Shown: positions 49,299-58,748 of the stretch, one piece after another
Layout: the number at the start of each line of letters is the position of its first letter
Position numbering within the stretch: position 1 is the stretch's first letter
DNA from: JAGORM01 sp964406795
GTDB taxonomy: Bacteria; Patescibacteriota; Microgenomatia; Levybacterales; GWA1-39-11
NCBI GenBank assembly: GCA_964406795.1
Contig: CAYOTA010000008.1
Span: 4,325 to 68,324 of the forward strand
Direction: 5' to 3'
Length of the DNA stretch: 64,000 nucleotides
Notes under the pieces: model-generated
The model's input: only the letters and a program-made list of their open reading frames with translations
Database searches by the model: none
What the model was told of the DNA's origin: nothing
Program-made: the position numbers and the translations under genes

Positions 49299-51059
49299 TT
49301 AATCTTGCGCGACACGCAGCACTTCTTCAAGTGTTGTAAGTCCTTCAAGTGCTTTTAAGTATCCATCTTGTTTTATTGTTATCATTCCTTCTTTCTTTGC
49401 TTCTTCTTCTATGGTGTTGGCGTCAGATCTTTCCAAAATAAGGCGTGAAATTTGGTTACTAATATTCATAACTTCATATATTCCAATACGTCCCAAATAG
49501 CCTGATTGTCCGCATGGCTCGCAGCCATTTCCTTTATAAAGGGTAATGTCCTGCGTTGTAATTAGCGTTCCTAGTACCTTTTTAATCTCTGTGACAATTT
49601 CAGCAGTGGGTTTATATGGAGTTTTGCAGTGCGGGCATATTTGGCGCGCGATTCTTTGTCCTACAACGGCCGTCATAGTAGACGCTAGTAAAAATGTTTC
49701 AGCTCCCATGTCCATAAGACGGGGAAGTGTTCCGGCTGCATTAGAGGTATGAATTGTTGAGAAAACCAAATGTCCGGTTAGTGCTGCCTGTATTGCCAGG
49801 TCAGTTGTTTCTTTATCACGAATTTCTCCAACTAGTATTATATTTGGATCTTGTCTTAAGAACGCGCGAAGTCCGGATGCAAAAGATAATCCGACGTCGG
49901 GGTTTATCTGTACTTGGTTAACACCTGGGATTTGGTATTCAACCGGATCCTCTAGGGTTGCAATATTTACCTTTGCAGTGTTGAGTTTTGAAAGTACAGC
50001 GTACAGTGTAGTAGTTTTTCCACTTCCAGTTGGGCCGCATACTATAATAATTCCGTGTGGGCGCAAAATCGCCGTTTCAAGTGATTTTTGTGCAACTCCT
50101 GTTAACCCTAATTCTGAAAGCGTAGGTACTCCCCCACTCTTTTTAAGTAAACGCATAACTATTTTCTCACCATACGTGGTGGGAAGTACAGATACACGCA
50201 AATCTACCTCTTCATTCCCAAATTTAAAATTAAACCGTCCGTCTTGAGGGGTTCTGTGTTCGTCTATTTTAAGATCTGACAAAATTTTAATACGAGAAAT
50301 AACTGCGTCCTGAACTCCTTTTGGCAATGAAAGTCTTTCATAGAGTATTCCATCAATTCTATAACGCACACGCACTCTGTCTTCCTGTGGCTCTATATGT
50401 ACGTCTGATGCTCTACTCTTCATAGCATATTCCAAAATGGTGGACACAATTTTTGCAATAGGTGCCTCTTTTATTACTTGCGCAATACTTGCTTGGTCAA
50501 ATGTTTTAACTTTTGCAACCGCTTCATTTTCTGCCAGCGCTTCTTTTACTTCCCCTATCAATCCAATGTTATATTGAGTTGTAACTGCCTCCTCTACTTC
50601 TGATGGAATTGCTTGATACGGATTAACTGTCAGTCCTGTTTTTTGCTGAATAAAGTTTATAGCTTCAAAGTCCAGAGGATCAGCCATTGCCAGGGATAAG
50701 GTAAGTTTTTCTTTATCATGTGCAAATGGGACAACTTTAAAACGCTCTGCTACATTTTTTGGAATAAAGCTCAGGGATTCCGGAGAAAAAGGAAGTGTAA
50801 TGACTGACACAAATGGAATATTTGTTAACTTTGCCCGTGCTTCATAATATTGTTCTTGTGTAATGAGCTTAGTTTCGATCATTACATCCTCGATATTTTT
50901 TCCCGTACGCTGCGACTCGTCTTCCAGTTTTGCGTACTGTTCTGGGGTTAATACATGCTCCTCAAGTAAAATATCTACCAATGTTTTTTCTGTTCTGATA
51001 TTTCCTGAGGTAGGTTGTGTGCTTGGTTGTGGTTGGTTTGGAAGCTGGGCAGTATCCAT
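49299..51059 (-). CDS. pilB: Type IV pilus assembly ATPase
   Basis: A 586-residue PilB: N-terminal MshEN-type domain (about 25-165), Walker A GPTGSGKT (342-349), Asp and His boxes, and a zinc-binding tetracysteine (Cys475, 478, 513, 516). It extends the pilus. It heads the minus-strand motor block and diverges from the HolB-like gene. Confidence 0.95.
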   Translation of the reverse strand: MDTAQLPNQPQPSTQPTSGNIRTEKTLVDILLEEHVLTPEQYAKLEDESQRTGKNIEDVMIETKLITQEQYYEARAKLTNIPFVSVITLPFSPESLSFIPKNVAERFKVVPFAHDKEKLTLSLAMADPLDFEAINFIQQKTGLTVNPYQAIPSEVEEAVTTQYNIGLIGEVKEALAENEAVAKVKTFDQASIAQVIKEAPIAKIVSTILEYAMKSRASDVHIEPQEDRVRVRYRIDGILYERLSLPKGVQDAVISRIKILSDLKIDEHRTPQDGRFNFKFGNEEVDLRVSVLPTTYGEKIVMRLLKKSGGVPTLSELGLTGVAQKSLETAILRPHGIIIVCGPTGSGKTTTLYAVLSKLNTAKVNIATLEDPVEYQIPGVNQVQINPDVGLSFASGLRAFLRQDPNIILVGEIRDKETTDLAIQAALTGHLVFSTIHTSNAAGTLPRLMDMGAETFLLASTMTAVVGQRIARQICPHCKTPYKPTAEIVTEIKKVLGTLITTQDITLYKGNGCEPCGQSGYLGRIGIYEVMNISNQISRLILERSDANTIEEEAKKEGMITIKQDGYLKALEGLTTLEEVLRVAQD

Positions 51060-51095
51060 AAGAAATATTCCGGAAGATTCCAGAGTACTTATTTA

Positions 51096-51125
51096 ATACT
51101 AGTGTAATAATTGCTACAATGTCAA
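51096..51125 (-). promoter_or_regulatory. Promoter of pilB-pilT-pilC
   Basis: TTGACA, 18 bp, TAGTAT. The leader of about 36 nt contains a TCTGGAA/TTCCGGA hairpin. The -35 overlaps the start region of the divergent gene. Confidence 0.7.
51115..51120 (+). promoter_or_regulatory. -10 box of the HolB-like gene
   Basis: TACAAT with the chosen ATG 10 nt further. The earlier ATG at 51119 lies inside the box. Confidence 0.55.
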
Positions 51126-51130
51126 CAGCC

Positions 51131-51745
51131 ATGCAAACATTTCTTATTGTAGGAGATAAAACCCAACAGGAATCCTTTATTTCCAATTTTAAAAAAGAGA
51201 AAAATATTACGTCTTACCTTGTGACACACTTTGACGAAGTATTTAAAATAACTGATGCACGTGCATATCAAAAACTTTTGTCAGTTAAAATTGCAGAGTC
51301 AGAATCCAGATTAATACTGATCACAAATCCTACTTTAGAGTCCCAGCATGCATTACTCAAAACGCTAGAAGAATTGCCGGAAAAAACATATGTGTTTTTC
51401 CTGGTTTCCAGTAAGGAAGTGTTGATTCCCACCGTACTTTCCCGCGCGTCAATTGTGGACCTGGCCGGTGATAGCGCACTAACGGATAAGGAGATAGCAT
51501 TTCCGGCAGATGCACTTGATGGAACGCACAAGGTTCTTTCACATATCAGTAGTACTGTCACAAATGAAGATATGGAAGCATATATAGTATCTCTAAGACA
51601 GTCCCTTATCCAAAAAGTTACACAAGGAGATGATGTTAATAATTTAGTGAAGGTTTTAAAAACTGTTTCTTACAATTATGCATTTTCAAAAACAAATAAT
51701 ATTAATAAAAAAATGGCATTAGAGCAGGCAGTTCTAGCCTCATAA
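51131..51745 (+). CDS. DNA polymerase III delta-prime-like protein lacking a P-loop
   Basis: A 204-residue protein from ATG 51131. The segment HALLKTLEELPEKTYVFFLV, followed by IPTVLSRA, matches the clamp-loader delta'/HolB sensor region (LLKTLEEPP, LPTILSRC). The N-terminus MQTFLIVGDKTQQESF has no Walker A, which fits delta' being a non-ATPase clamp-loader subunit. It is shorter than typical HolB, lacking the C-terminal collar. It lies between the pilus motor and pilin blocks. Confidence 0.75.
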   Translation: MQTFLIVGDKTQQESFISNFKKEKNITSYLVTHFDEVFKITDARAYQKLLSVKIAESESRLILITNPTLESQHALLKTLEELPEKTYVFFLVSSKEVLIPTVLSRASIVDLAGDSALTDKEIAFPADALDGTHKVLSHISSTVTNEDMEAYIVSLRQSLIQKVTQGDDVNNLVKVLKTVSYNYAFSKTNNINKKMALEQAVLAS

Positions 51746-51819
51746 ATAAGTAATAATAGTCCCATAAGATTTTGCTCATTGACAAGTTCTACCGATGTTT
51801 GATTAAGTATTTTTAGAAC

Positions 51820-52133
51820 ATGAAATTAACAACTGCCCAACTTAAAAAAGGCTTCACACTCATTGAACTTATCGTCGTAATTGCAATCATCGGAGTACTN
51901 NNNNNNNNNNNNNNNNNNNNNNNNNNNNNNNNNNNNNNNNNNNNNNNNNNNNNNNNNNNNNNNNNNNNNNNNNNNNNNNNNNNNNNNNNNNNNNNNNNNG
52001 TACAACTGCTACCGCTGCACCTAACTACCAGATTGTTAACGGAAAAGGATGCTTTGTAACTAATGCCAATATGATTACTCAAACAAACTTGAACACTCTC
52101 GGTTCATCATCTACTGGAACTGGTTCTTGCTAA
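51820..52133 (+). CDS. Type IV prepilin broken by an assembly gap
   Basis: The N-terminus MKLTTAQLKKGFTLIELIVV is a class III signal (cleavage after Gly11, Glu5 of the mature protein). Bases 51900-51999 are N. The right side reads ATAAPNYQIVNGKGCFVT and on to a TAA at 52131, in a frame that does not match the left side across 100 bases. If this is one gene, the true gap length must leave remainder 2 on division by 3. The C-terminal Cys pair (KGCF and GSC) fits a pilin disulfide loop. Probably the major pilin. Confidence 0.75.
51900..51999. other. Assembly gap, 100 N
   Basis: Exactly 100 N inside a pilin gene, right after the conserved N-terminal helix. A gap here fits collapse of similar pilin 5' ends, so more sequence, or even another pilin, may be missing. 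Confidence 0.95.
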
Positions 52134-52145
52134 ATTATTTCTAAT

Positions 52146-52682
52146 ATGAAAAGATTTATATATATGAAGAAAGGATTCACGTTAATTGAGCTACTGGTTG
52201 TTATTGCGGTTATTGGAGTTCTGGCGGCTGTTATTATTACTGTTTTAAATCCAATTGAGCAAATAGCAAAAGGAAATGACGTAGGACGCACTAACTCTGT
52301 TTCTCAACTAGGAAAAGCTGTGGAGCTTTATTACTTGGCAAATAATAATACGTACCCTTTAGCCACAAATTGGCAGAATTATATGATGACTGGTCTTAAT
52401 AACGGTATAACGGGAACTGGGGATATTAAACAGCTTATAGTTGCTCCATCATTAGCTTCAGGTCAATGTACCGCGAATGTTATGGGAAATATTTGCTATG
52501 CTACCTCAGGAGCAGATGCAGTTGTATGGACCGTACTTGAGTCTAGTTCAGAAAAAAAGATTGCAAATTGTGCAACTGGCAACATACCTGTTGTTGCATG
52601 GATTGCGTCTCAAGGAAAAACAGGTCTTACATGCGCTTCGGCAGTAAGCGCAGCTCCTTCATATACCGCTACTCTTAACTAA
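52146..52682 (+). CDS. Type IV prepilin-like protein
   Basis: A 178-residue prepilin: cleavage in KKG-FTLIELLVV after Gly10, with Glu5 of the mature protein present. The hydrophobic helix runs to about residue 35, then a DVGRTNSVSQLGKAVELYYL helix and a globular domain with several Cys. Twelve nt after the gapped pilin gene. Confidence 0.9.
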   Translation: MKRFIYMKKGFTLIELLVVIAVIGVLAAVIITVLNPIEQIAKGNDVGRTNSVSQLGKAVELYYLANNNTYPLATNWQNYMMTGLNNGITGTGDIKQLIVAPSLASGQCTANVMGNICYATSGADAVVWTVLESSSEKKIANCATGNIPVVAWIASQGKTGLTCASAVSAAPSYTATLN

Positions 52683-52687
52683 TCTAC

Positions 52688-52717
52688 TTGTCCTTCTAAA
52701 TACTCTTGCGCTATAGT
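52688..52717 (+). promoter_or_regulatory. Promoter of pilD
   Basis: TTGTCC, 18 bp, TATAGT, ending 6 nt before the ATG at 52724. Confidence 0.7.
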
Positions 52718-52723
52718 GTAAGT

Positions 52724-53491
52724 ATGGAATTCATTTTTTTAGTATTCCTTTTTTTCGTGGGGGCTGCTTTTGGAAGCTTTATTGGAGTTGTAATTGATAG
52801 AATACCTCGAGGTGAGTCTATTTTAGGCGGTAGGTCTCACTGTGAATCCTGTAAAAAAGAAATCAAGCCGTATGATTTAGTTCCTGTGTTATCTTATCTT
52901 ATACTTCAAGGTAAATGTAGGAATTGTAAAAAAAGAATTCCTGTCAGAGTTTTAATAGTGGAAGTGATTGCGGGGATTATGTTTCTCCTACTCTTCCTAT
53001 TCTCATTCGTATCCATCCCAAACTATATTTTCTTGTGTCTGGTGTCCCTTATACTACTCGCAATAGCGTTTATAGATATAGATCATGGAATTATTCCGGA
53101 CTCGCTTTTAGTGGTTCTTGGAATACTCGCACTACTCTACTTTATTCTATTTGCCCCTCAGGTAATATTGGGAAATGTACTTGCTGGGCTTATAGCATTC
53201 ACATTTTTACTACTTATTTTTCTTGGCACACGCGGCCGTGGAATAGGATTTGGAGATGTAAAATTTGCATTTTTGATGGGGTTTTTACTGGGTGGGTTTT
53301 TAACAATTATTGCTTTTTACGTAGCCTTCTTGACAGGGGCGCTCATTTCTATAATACTAGTAGTAGCGCATAAAAAGAAAATGAAAGGAAGCACCATCCC
53401 ATTTGGTCCCTTTCTAAGCCTGGGAGTTTTTGTTAGTGTAATATGGGGTGTACACATTCTTTCAGTTGCGCGATTATATCTGGGATTTTAA
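52724..53491 (+). CDS. pilD: Prepilin peptidase/N-methyltransferase
   Basis: A 255-residue protein from ATG 52724, set by the promoter; a TTG frame 18 nt earlier covers the -10. Polytopic membrane enzyme with the zinc tetracysteine (Cys40, 43, 65, 68) typical of bifunctional PilD, and the two catalytic Asp motifs FIDIDHGIIPD and GFGDVK. It cleaves and methylates all prepilins of the cluster. The next pilin starts 1 nt after it. Confidence 0.94.
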   Translation: MEFIFLVFLFFVGAAFGSFIGVVIDRIPRGESILGGRSHCESCKKEIKPYDLVPVLSYLILQGKCRNCKKRIPVRVLIVEVIAGIMFLLLFLFSFVSIPNYIFLCLVSLILLAIAFIDIDHGIIPDSLLVVLGILALLYFILFAPQVILGNVLAGLIAFTFLLLIFLGTRGRGIGFGDVKFAFLMGFLLGGFLTIIAFYVAFLTGALISIILVVAHKKKMKGSTIPFGPFLSLGVFVSVIWGVHILSVARLYLGF

Positions 53492-53492
53492 A

Positions 53493-53957
53493 ATGAAACT
53501 GTCCATCCTCAAATCTAAAAAAGGTTTTACACTTGTTGAATTACTGACTGTTATTGCTATTATTTCTGTTTTGACAGCTGTTTTATCAGTTAGTTTTGTG
53601 ACTGTTACAAAAAGAAGTAGAGATGGTCAGCGTAAATCAAATATTCGCCAAATTCAGTCAGCTCTTGAGCTCTACAGGGCAGATAATGACATTTATCCTG
53701 CTACTAACTCTATAGGTACCGGTAGTACAATCCCATGTAATACTCAGTGGGCTTCCGGGGGGATAGTATATATGGAAAAATTGCCCTGTGATCCAAGTGG
53801 TACTACCACAAGGTACTATTACTCATCAACAACTCCCAACAACACGTATACACTTGGTGCATGTTTAGAAAACTCAGGAGACAAAGAAAGAACAGTGCAG
53901 TCAGGCGGTATGCCAGCTTGCACTTCTGCCACATATTTCATAGTTACAAATCCTTAG
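53493..53957 (+). CDS. Type IV prepilin-like protein
   Basis: A 154-residue prepilin from ATG 53493 (MKLSILKSKKGFTLVELL); the upstream 15 codons overlap pilD and were trimmed. Glu5 is present. After the helix, SRDGQRKSNIRQIQSALELY and a CDPSG turn near a YYYSS strand resemble pseudopilin GspG-type folds. It lies between pilD and the next pilin, 1 nt apart on each side. Confidence 0.9.
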   Translation: MKLSILKSKKGFTLVELLTVIAIISVLTAVLSVSFVTVTKRSRDGQRKSNIRQIQSALELYRADNDIYPATNSIGTGSTIPCNTQWASGGIVYMEKLPCDPSGTTTRYYYSSTTPNNTYTLGACLENSGDKERTVQSGGMPACTSATYFIVTNP

Positions 53958-53958
53958 T

Positions 53959-54492
53959 ATGTATGAAAAAAAACTCAAAGATAAATTTACAAATAAAGGC
54001 TTTACCCTGGTTGAGTTAACTATAGTCTTTTCGATTATTGCACTTGTTGGCAGTATTGGATACGCTTCTTATACTACTTTTAGTGAGCGCCAGACCCTGG
54101 AGCAAGCGGCTTTAAATTTAAAATCAGGAATAGATGACACAAAAATATCCGCAATCTCACGAGTTAAACCTACAGGTTGTGCGGCTACATCAGTATTAAA
54201 TGGGTATAGTATAAATATTTGTACCGGTACCAGTTGTACCAACATGTACGATATTGCGCCTGTTTGTCCCCCATCTGCACCTGCATCGGTGCCTAAAAAA
54301 CGACCAACAAATATTGTTGCCTCATTTGAGGGTCAATGCACAAATCCGCTTATCTTTTCCGCGCAAATTGGACTTACATCAGGCCCATGTACAATTACTT
54401 TGTACAATACAAAAAATAACGCATTTAAAACCGTTTGTATTGATGCAGGCGGAAATGTTTCAATAAAAAATAACACAGTAACATGCGAGTAA
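53959..54492 (+). CDS. Type IV minor prepilin (GspH/FimT-like)
   Basis: A 177-residue prepilin: NKG-FTLVELTIV signal, then SERQTLEQAALNLKSGIDDT as in GspH/FimT minor pilins. Several Cys in the C-terminal domain. It overlaps the next gene by 10 bp. Confidence 0.87.
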   Translation: MYEKKLKDKFTNKGFTLVELTIVFSIIALVGSIGYASYTTFSERQTLEQAALNLKSGIDDTKISAISRVKPTGCAATSVLNGYSINICTGTSCTNMYDIAPVCPPSAPASVPKKRPTNIVASFEGQCTNPLIFSAQIGLTSGPCTITLYNTKNNAFKTVCIDAGGNVSIKNNTVTCE

Positions 54493-54995
54493 AAAATAAT
54501 AAAGGCCAAACATTAATAGAAGCGCTTATTGCACTCACCATAATTGTCTCAATTATGACGCTTACAACTGTGGCTGTTATAACCAGTCTTAATAATGCAA
54601 ACGTTGTAAAGTCTCAAACACAAGCAAATAAATTAGCCCAGGAAGGTGTGGAGTATTTGCGGGATCAAATCTACAATAACAGAGCATTTTCAACATATAC
54701 TGGCTATACTGGAACAACAAGATGTTTCCCCACAACTTTTGACATGAGTCAACTGAGTACTACTTGCACAACTCCAAATATAGACGCAAAATACAGGCGT
54801 ACTGTAACTATTCTAGCTAACCGATGTGATATAAATAATAATACCTTCACAAATGGTATCAAGATGACAGTACTGGTTGAATGGCGGGATGGAAAGTGTT
54901 CCGGCACCACTCTTTGCCATAATCAGGAAGTAGTAAGTTGCTTTATTGATCCATCCCAAATTAAAACATTGCCGGCTTCTCCAATTGGAATATGA
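54483..54995 (+). CDS. Type IV minor prepilin (PilV-like)
   Basis: A 170-residue prepilin with the variant signal NKGQTLIEALIAL (Gln instead of Phe at +1, Glu5 kept), typical of PilV/GspI. A NKLAQEGVEYLRDQIYN helix follows. Overlaps both neighbours. Confidence 0.87.
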   Translation: MRVKNNKGQTLIEALIALTIIVSIMTLTTVAVITSLNNANVVKSQTQANKLAQEGVEYLRDQIYNNRAFSTYTGYTGTTRCFPTTFDMSQLSTTCTTPNIDAKYRRTVTILANRCDINNNTFTNGIKMTVLVEWRDGKCSGTTLCHNQEVVSCFIDPSQIKTLPASPIGI

Positions 54996-55585
54996 GAACA
55001 ACAAGAACTAATTATAAAGGATTCACGCTTCTCGAGTTAACTATCACGATTGGGATTTTTATAGTAATTGGGACTATAATACTCTCAATTTTGACATCTA
55101 CGTTTAGTGGAAATAATAGGGCAAGTGCCACAAATGAGGTTACTCAAAACGGTAATTATGCTCTTTCCGTTATAACAAATTTACTTTCTAATACCCAACG
55201 CTTTGATGGAATAGTAACCACCTCACCGGCATGTACCCCTACTGACTCCCAAACATGCTGTACAGCAACGGGTGCAGTTGGAAAAGTTATTAAGTTTACT
55301 GGACATGATGGAGGAGTTACCACATTAACTTGTAACGATGCTGGTAGTAGCGCTACGTATTTAATTAGTTCTACAAGTGGTACACTAACACCGGTGACCG
55401 TGCCATTAATTGATGTAAGCCAAGTTAGGCTTCCTGCTACAAGCAACTGCTCGTTTACTTGTGCACAAGTGGACGAATACGCACCACCTCGAATTGATAT
55501 ATCATTCACTCTTCAAGACCTTTTAGGTGGTAATTCAGCCAGTTTTAGAACTTCAGTGTCATTACGGAATCAGAACTTAAAGTAG
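54992..55585 (+). CDS. Type IV minor prepilin (PilW-like)
   Basis: A 197-residue prepilin: YKG-FTLLELTITIGIFIVI signal; NEVTQNGNYALSVITNLL resembles PilW/GspJ. It overlaps the PilV-like gene by 4 bp. Confidence 0.87.
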   Translation: MRTTRTNYKGFTLLELTITIGIFIVIGTIILSILTSTFSGNNRASATNEVTQNGNYALSVITNLLSNTQRFDGIVTTSPACTPTDSQTCCTATGAVGKVIKFTGHDGGVTTLTCNDAGSSATYLISSTSGTLTPVTVPLIDVSQVRLPATSNCSFTCAQVDEYAPPRIDISFTLQDLLGGNSASFRTSVSLRNQNLK

Positions 55586-55622
55586 TATGTTTCTAGTTTT
55601 AGAAAAAAGGATGTTTTTAGCC

Positions 55623-55652
55623 TTGACACGTAATGCAAAATAAAGCTATCAT
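55623..55652 (+). promoter_or_regulatory. Promoter of the PilX-like gene
   Basis: TTGACA, 18 bp, TATCAT; ATG at 55660 is 7 nt past the -10. Confidence 0.75.
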
Positions 55653-55659
55653 GAATATG

Positions 55660-56511
55660 ATGGAAAAAACACATGTGCATGGTTCAAGCGGACAAATTCT
55701 GCTTATAGTAGTAGTAGTGATGGTGGTTGCGCTAACCATAGGTTTATCTGTTGCCTCACGTACTATCACAAATCTCAAATTATCCCGCCAAAATCAAGAA
55801 GCCCAAAAAGCATTTCAGGCAGCAAGTGCAGGTATTGACTTATATATAAACCAGGCAAATTGTGGAACTGCTGGATGCACAAATACACGTGCACTTACTT
55901 CCGGACAAGTAACTACTACAGTCAAAGATCTACTGGGGACAACCATTGCACTTAATAATGGAGAGTTAGTAGATCAGGATCGGGGCATTGATCTATGGCT
56001 TTCAGGGTATCCTAGTTTTGTTACAACAGGATATACAAATACTACTAACCTAGTAAGTATTTATTGGGGTATAGGAGGAACAGGCGGGCAAACAAATTGC
56101 AATGTAGGTGCAGGGAATAACGCATCGCCGGCTCTGGAAATTTTAGTATTAACTGGAGCTACAACTAATCCGGTTTTGAGTAAATATCTATACGACTATT
56201 GTGCTACTAGACGAAGTGGAAATGGGTTTACTAATCCAGGTACTATTTACAATAGTACGGTGTCTGGTATTCCTAATACTATTTTTCTACACAGAGTTGA
56301 TATATCCATTAATCAAGGTCTTATTGCTAAGATTATTCCTATATATAATTCGACAAAAATTGCAGTTTCAGGGCCTGTTGCGTTTCCACCCCAGGGTAAG
56401 ATTATAGAGTCAACAGGAACGTCGGGAGACACAAAGCGCAAGATAGAATATTATGAATCCTACCCGCAAATTCCAAATGAAATTTTTCCTTATGCAATTT
56501 TATCTCAATAA
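55660..56511 (+). CDS. PilX-like minor pilin
   Basis: A 283-residue protein from ATG 55660, 7 nt after the -10; an ATG at 55633 lies in the promoter. It has SSGQILLIVVVVMVVALTI, where GQ replaces the classical GF, then FQAASAGIDLYINQ, a pattern of PilX/GspK. Glu5 is absent, as in GspK-type tip subunits. Large C-terminal domain. Confidence 0.8.
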   Translation: MEKTHVHGSSGQILLIVVVVMVVALTIGLSVASRTITNLKLSRQNQEAQKAFQAASAGIDLYINQANCGTAGCTNTRALTSGQVTTTVKDLLGTTIALNNGELVDQDRGIDLWLSGYPSFVTTGYTNTTNLVSIYWGIGGTGGQTNCNVGAGNNASPALEILVLTGATTNPVLSKYLYDYCATRRSGNGFTNPGTIYNSTVSGIPNTIFLHRVDISINQGLIAKIIPIYNSTKIAVSGPVAFPPQGKIIESTGTSGDTKRKIEYYESYPQIPNEIFPYAILSQ

Positions 56512-56528
56512 ATTGTAAAAGGACAGTT

Positions 56529-57578
56529 ATGGCTAATACGTTTGGCCTTGATATAGGTACTACTTCTATTAAGGCGGTATCATTAAAATCTGATAAGTCT
56601 AAATTATCCGTGGCCTCAGTTGCGGTATCCCCTTTTACGGCAAAAAGTATCTTATCTGAATCACAAATAAACCAACAAACAATATCTGCATCTGTAAAGG
56701 AAATGTTGTCCATTGCTCAAATTAAAACAAAAGATGTAAATGTGTCCATTCCCGCAAGCCAAGTATACTCAAAAATAATTGAGGTTCCCGAGATGTCAAA
56801 AAAAGAACTAGCCTCTTCTCTTTCATGGGAGATGGAGCAATATATTCCACTCCCCTTAAATCAGGTAAGAACAGACTGGCAGATATTGGATCACTTTACT
56901 AAATCCGGGCAGAAAACGATGTCAGTTTTAATTATTGCAGCGTCCCTTACTATTCTTCAAAAGTATGAGAATATACTAACTCTTTCCAATCTAAAACCTG
57001 CAAGCATAGAAACAGAAATGATTTCAATTCATAGAGCCCTTTCTCCAATGCTTACCGCAAATGAAACATCTTTGATAGTGCATTTGGGCTCATCAACTAC
57101 CAATGTTTCTATTACTTCAGAAAAAGTTCTCAGATTTGTAGCCACAATTGGGCTTGGAGGACTGGCTATTACGCGGGCGCTTTCCTCGGATCTTGGTATA
57201 TCAGTATCGCAAGCTGAAGAATTAAAAAAAGTATATGGAGTCAGTAATGCAACTCTTAACGGGCAGATTGGTGAGGCTCTGCGTCCCATACTTGATGCTA
57301 TTATTGCAGATATAAAACGTGCAATACTGACATATAAGGAGAAAAATCCCGGGTCAGTAATTAACAAAATTATTTTGTCAGGCGGAAGTTCCCTTTTACC
57401 GGGTTTAAGTAAGTTTTTTGCAGATACGCTTTCACTGCCTGTTGAAACGGGGAATGCGTTTATAGCATACCAAATAGGAAACGTCCCGGAAGAAATATTA
57501 GCTGAAGCACCAAGCTATAATGTTGTATTAGGGCTAGCACTTCGGGATGTTATACCAGCACCAGCGGACAAAAAATAA
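56529..57578 (+). CDS. pilM: Type IV pilus alignment protein PilM
   Basis: A 349-residue actin-like cytoplasmic ATPase: FGLDIGTTSIKAV phosphate loop, IVHLGSSTTNVSI and ILSGGSSLLPGL. It binds the cytoplasmic tail of PilN. AAAGGA stands 7 nt before the ATG. Followed directly by pilN. Confidence 0.95.
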   Translation: MANTFGLDIGTTSIKAVSLKSDKSKLSVASVAVSPFTAKSILSESQINQQTISASVKEMLSIAQIKTKDVNVSIPASQVYSKIIEVPEMSKKELASSLSWEMEQYIPLPLNQVRTDWQILDHFTKSGQKTMSVLIIAASLTILQKYENILTLSNLKPASIETEMISIHRALSPMLTANETSLIVHLGSSTTNVSITSEKVLRFVATIGLGGLAITRALSSDLGISVSQAEELKKVYGVSNATLNGQIGEALRPILDAIIADIKRAILTYKEKNPGSVINKIILSGGSSLLPGLSKFFADTLSLPVETGNAFIAYQIGNVPEEILAEAPSYNVVLGLALRDVIPAPADKK

Positions 57579-57579
57579 C

Positions 57580-58119
57580 ATGGAAACACAAATTAATTTA
57601 TTACAGCAGCAAAAGTCGGTACAAAAAAAGAAAAGTGTTTTTTTCAAATCCTGTCTAGTTCTTTTAATTCTGGTGGTTCTTGTAACGATTGGAGAAATTG
57701 CTTACACATACTATTTGAAACAAAGAATATATCAGCTTGGTGAGGCCCAGTCATCCACTCTTTCACAAATTGCGACACTTAACTCCAAGCGTGTAAAATT
57801 TCAGACATTAAAAGAAAGACTAACGTTTATAGGTACAATACTTCCCGAAAGTACAAAATACAACAGGCGAATTGATGTTTTGTATCAACATACACCACCT
57901 GGTATTACCATTGCTGATATAGATGCAACAATTAAGGCAATCACTGTAACCGTAATTTCATCCAACCTAGCATTAATAAATACATTTCTTAATGAAGGAG
58001 TTAAGGCTATTGTTGCTGAAAAAAGTATAGGTGTTTTAAAAGCCGAAGTTGATGCTGTTGGGAGATATGATTCAGATTCATTATACTCTGCATCTGTAAA
58101 GTTTACATTTTCAAATTAA
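57580..58119 (+). CDS. pilN: Type IV pilus alignment protein PilN
   Basis: A 179-residue protein from ATG 57580 (METQINLLQQQ, the PilM-binding INLL motif), 1 nt after pilM's stop. Single membrane helix (about 22-42) then coiled coil and a ferredoxin-like domain. It pairs with PilO. Confidence 0.92.
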   Translation: METQINLLQQQKSVQKKKSVFFKSCLVLLILVVLVTIGEIAYTYYLKQRIYQLGEAQSSTLSQIATLNSKRVKFQTLKERLTFIGTILPESTKYNRRIDVLYQHTPPGITIADIDATIKAITVTVISSNLALINTFLNEGVKAIVAEKSIGVLKAEVDAVGRYDSDSLYSASVKFTFSN

Positions 58120-58121
58120 TC

Positions 58122-58748
58122 ATGAAAGAAACACTTTTAGAGTTTTATAGAAAATATAACGATATAATTTTGTCCGTCATATTTCTGCTGTCGGCGCTTC
58201 TTATTTTATTTCAAGTAGCTTACCCCAACATCCTGAATATTATGTCTACCCATGAGGAGATAAAAAAAGAAGAGGGGAAGCTTTCAACGTATGAGAGTTC
58301 ATATAGGGTACTTAATAATCTAAATGAACAGGAAATAGATAATGATGTGTCGCTTGCAACTGAAGCACTGCCTTCAGTAAAAGATCCCGGCTCTATTTAC
58401 CTGGCAATTGTCGCTGCAACAACCAAATCAGGCGCATCATTAAAAGGGTTTAATATAAAAGTTGGGGATATTTTAGGAAAAGAACCTCCTGTAGGCAGCT
58501 TCCCACAAAAAATTCTTGTAGAAACACAAATTTCCGATATGGACCAAGAAGGGTTTAAAGCGTTTGTGAACGCACTTTTAACAGAGTTGCCCGTAAGTAC
58601 AATCTCACAAGCAACTATTAATCAGGGAGATGCAAGAGTTACATTGAACTTCTACTACATGCCTTATGATTTGAAAGTTATTAATGCAGAGGTAATAACG
58701 CCGCTTTCAGCCCCTGAGAAAAAGACTCTTACCGACATAAATAATTAA
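58122..58748 (+). CDS. pilO: Type IV pilus alignment protein PilO
   Basis: A 208-residue protein: membrane helix (about 14-33), coiled coil (THEEIKKEEGKLSTYESSYR), ferredoxin-like domain. Partner of PilN. The gene ends with a 4-bp overlap with the convergent trmD. No pilP or pilQ follows, in line with a cell lacking an outer membrane. Confidence 0.9.
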   Translation: MKETLLEFYRKYNDIILSVIFLLSALLILFQVAYPNILNIMSTHEEIKKEEGKLSTYESSYRVLNNLNEQEIDNDVSLATEALPSVKDPGSIYLAIVAATTKSGASLKGFNIKVGDILGKEPPVGSFPQKILVETQISDMDQEGFKAFVNALLTELPVSTISQATINQGDARVTLNFYYMPYDLKVINAEVITPLSAPEKKTLTDINN

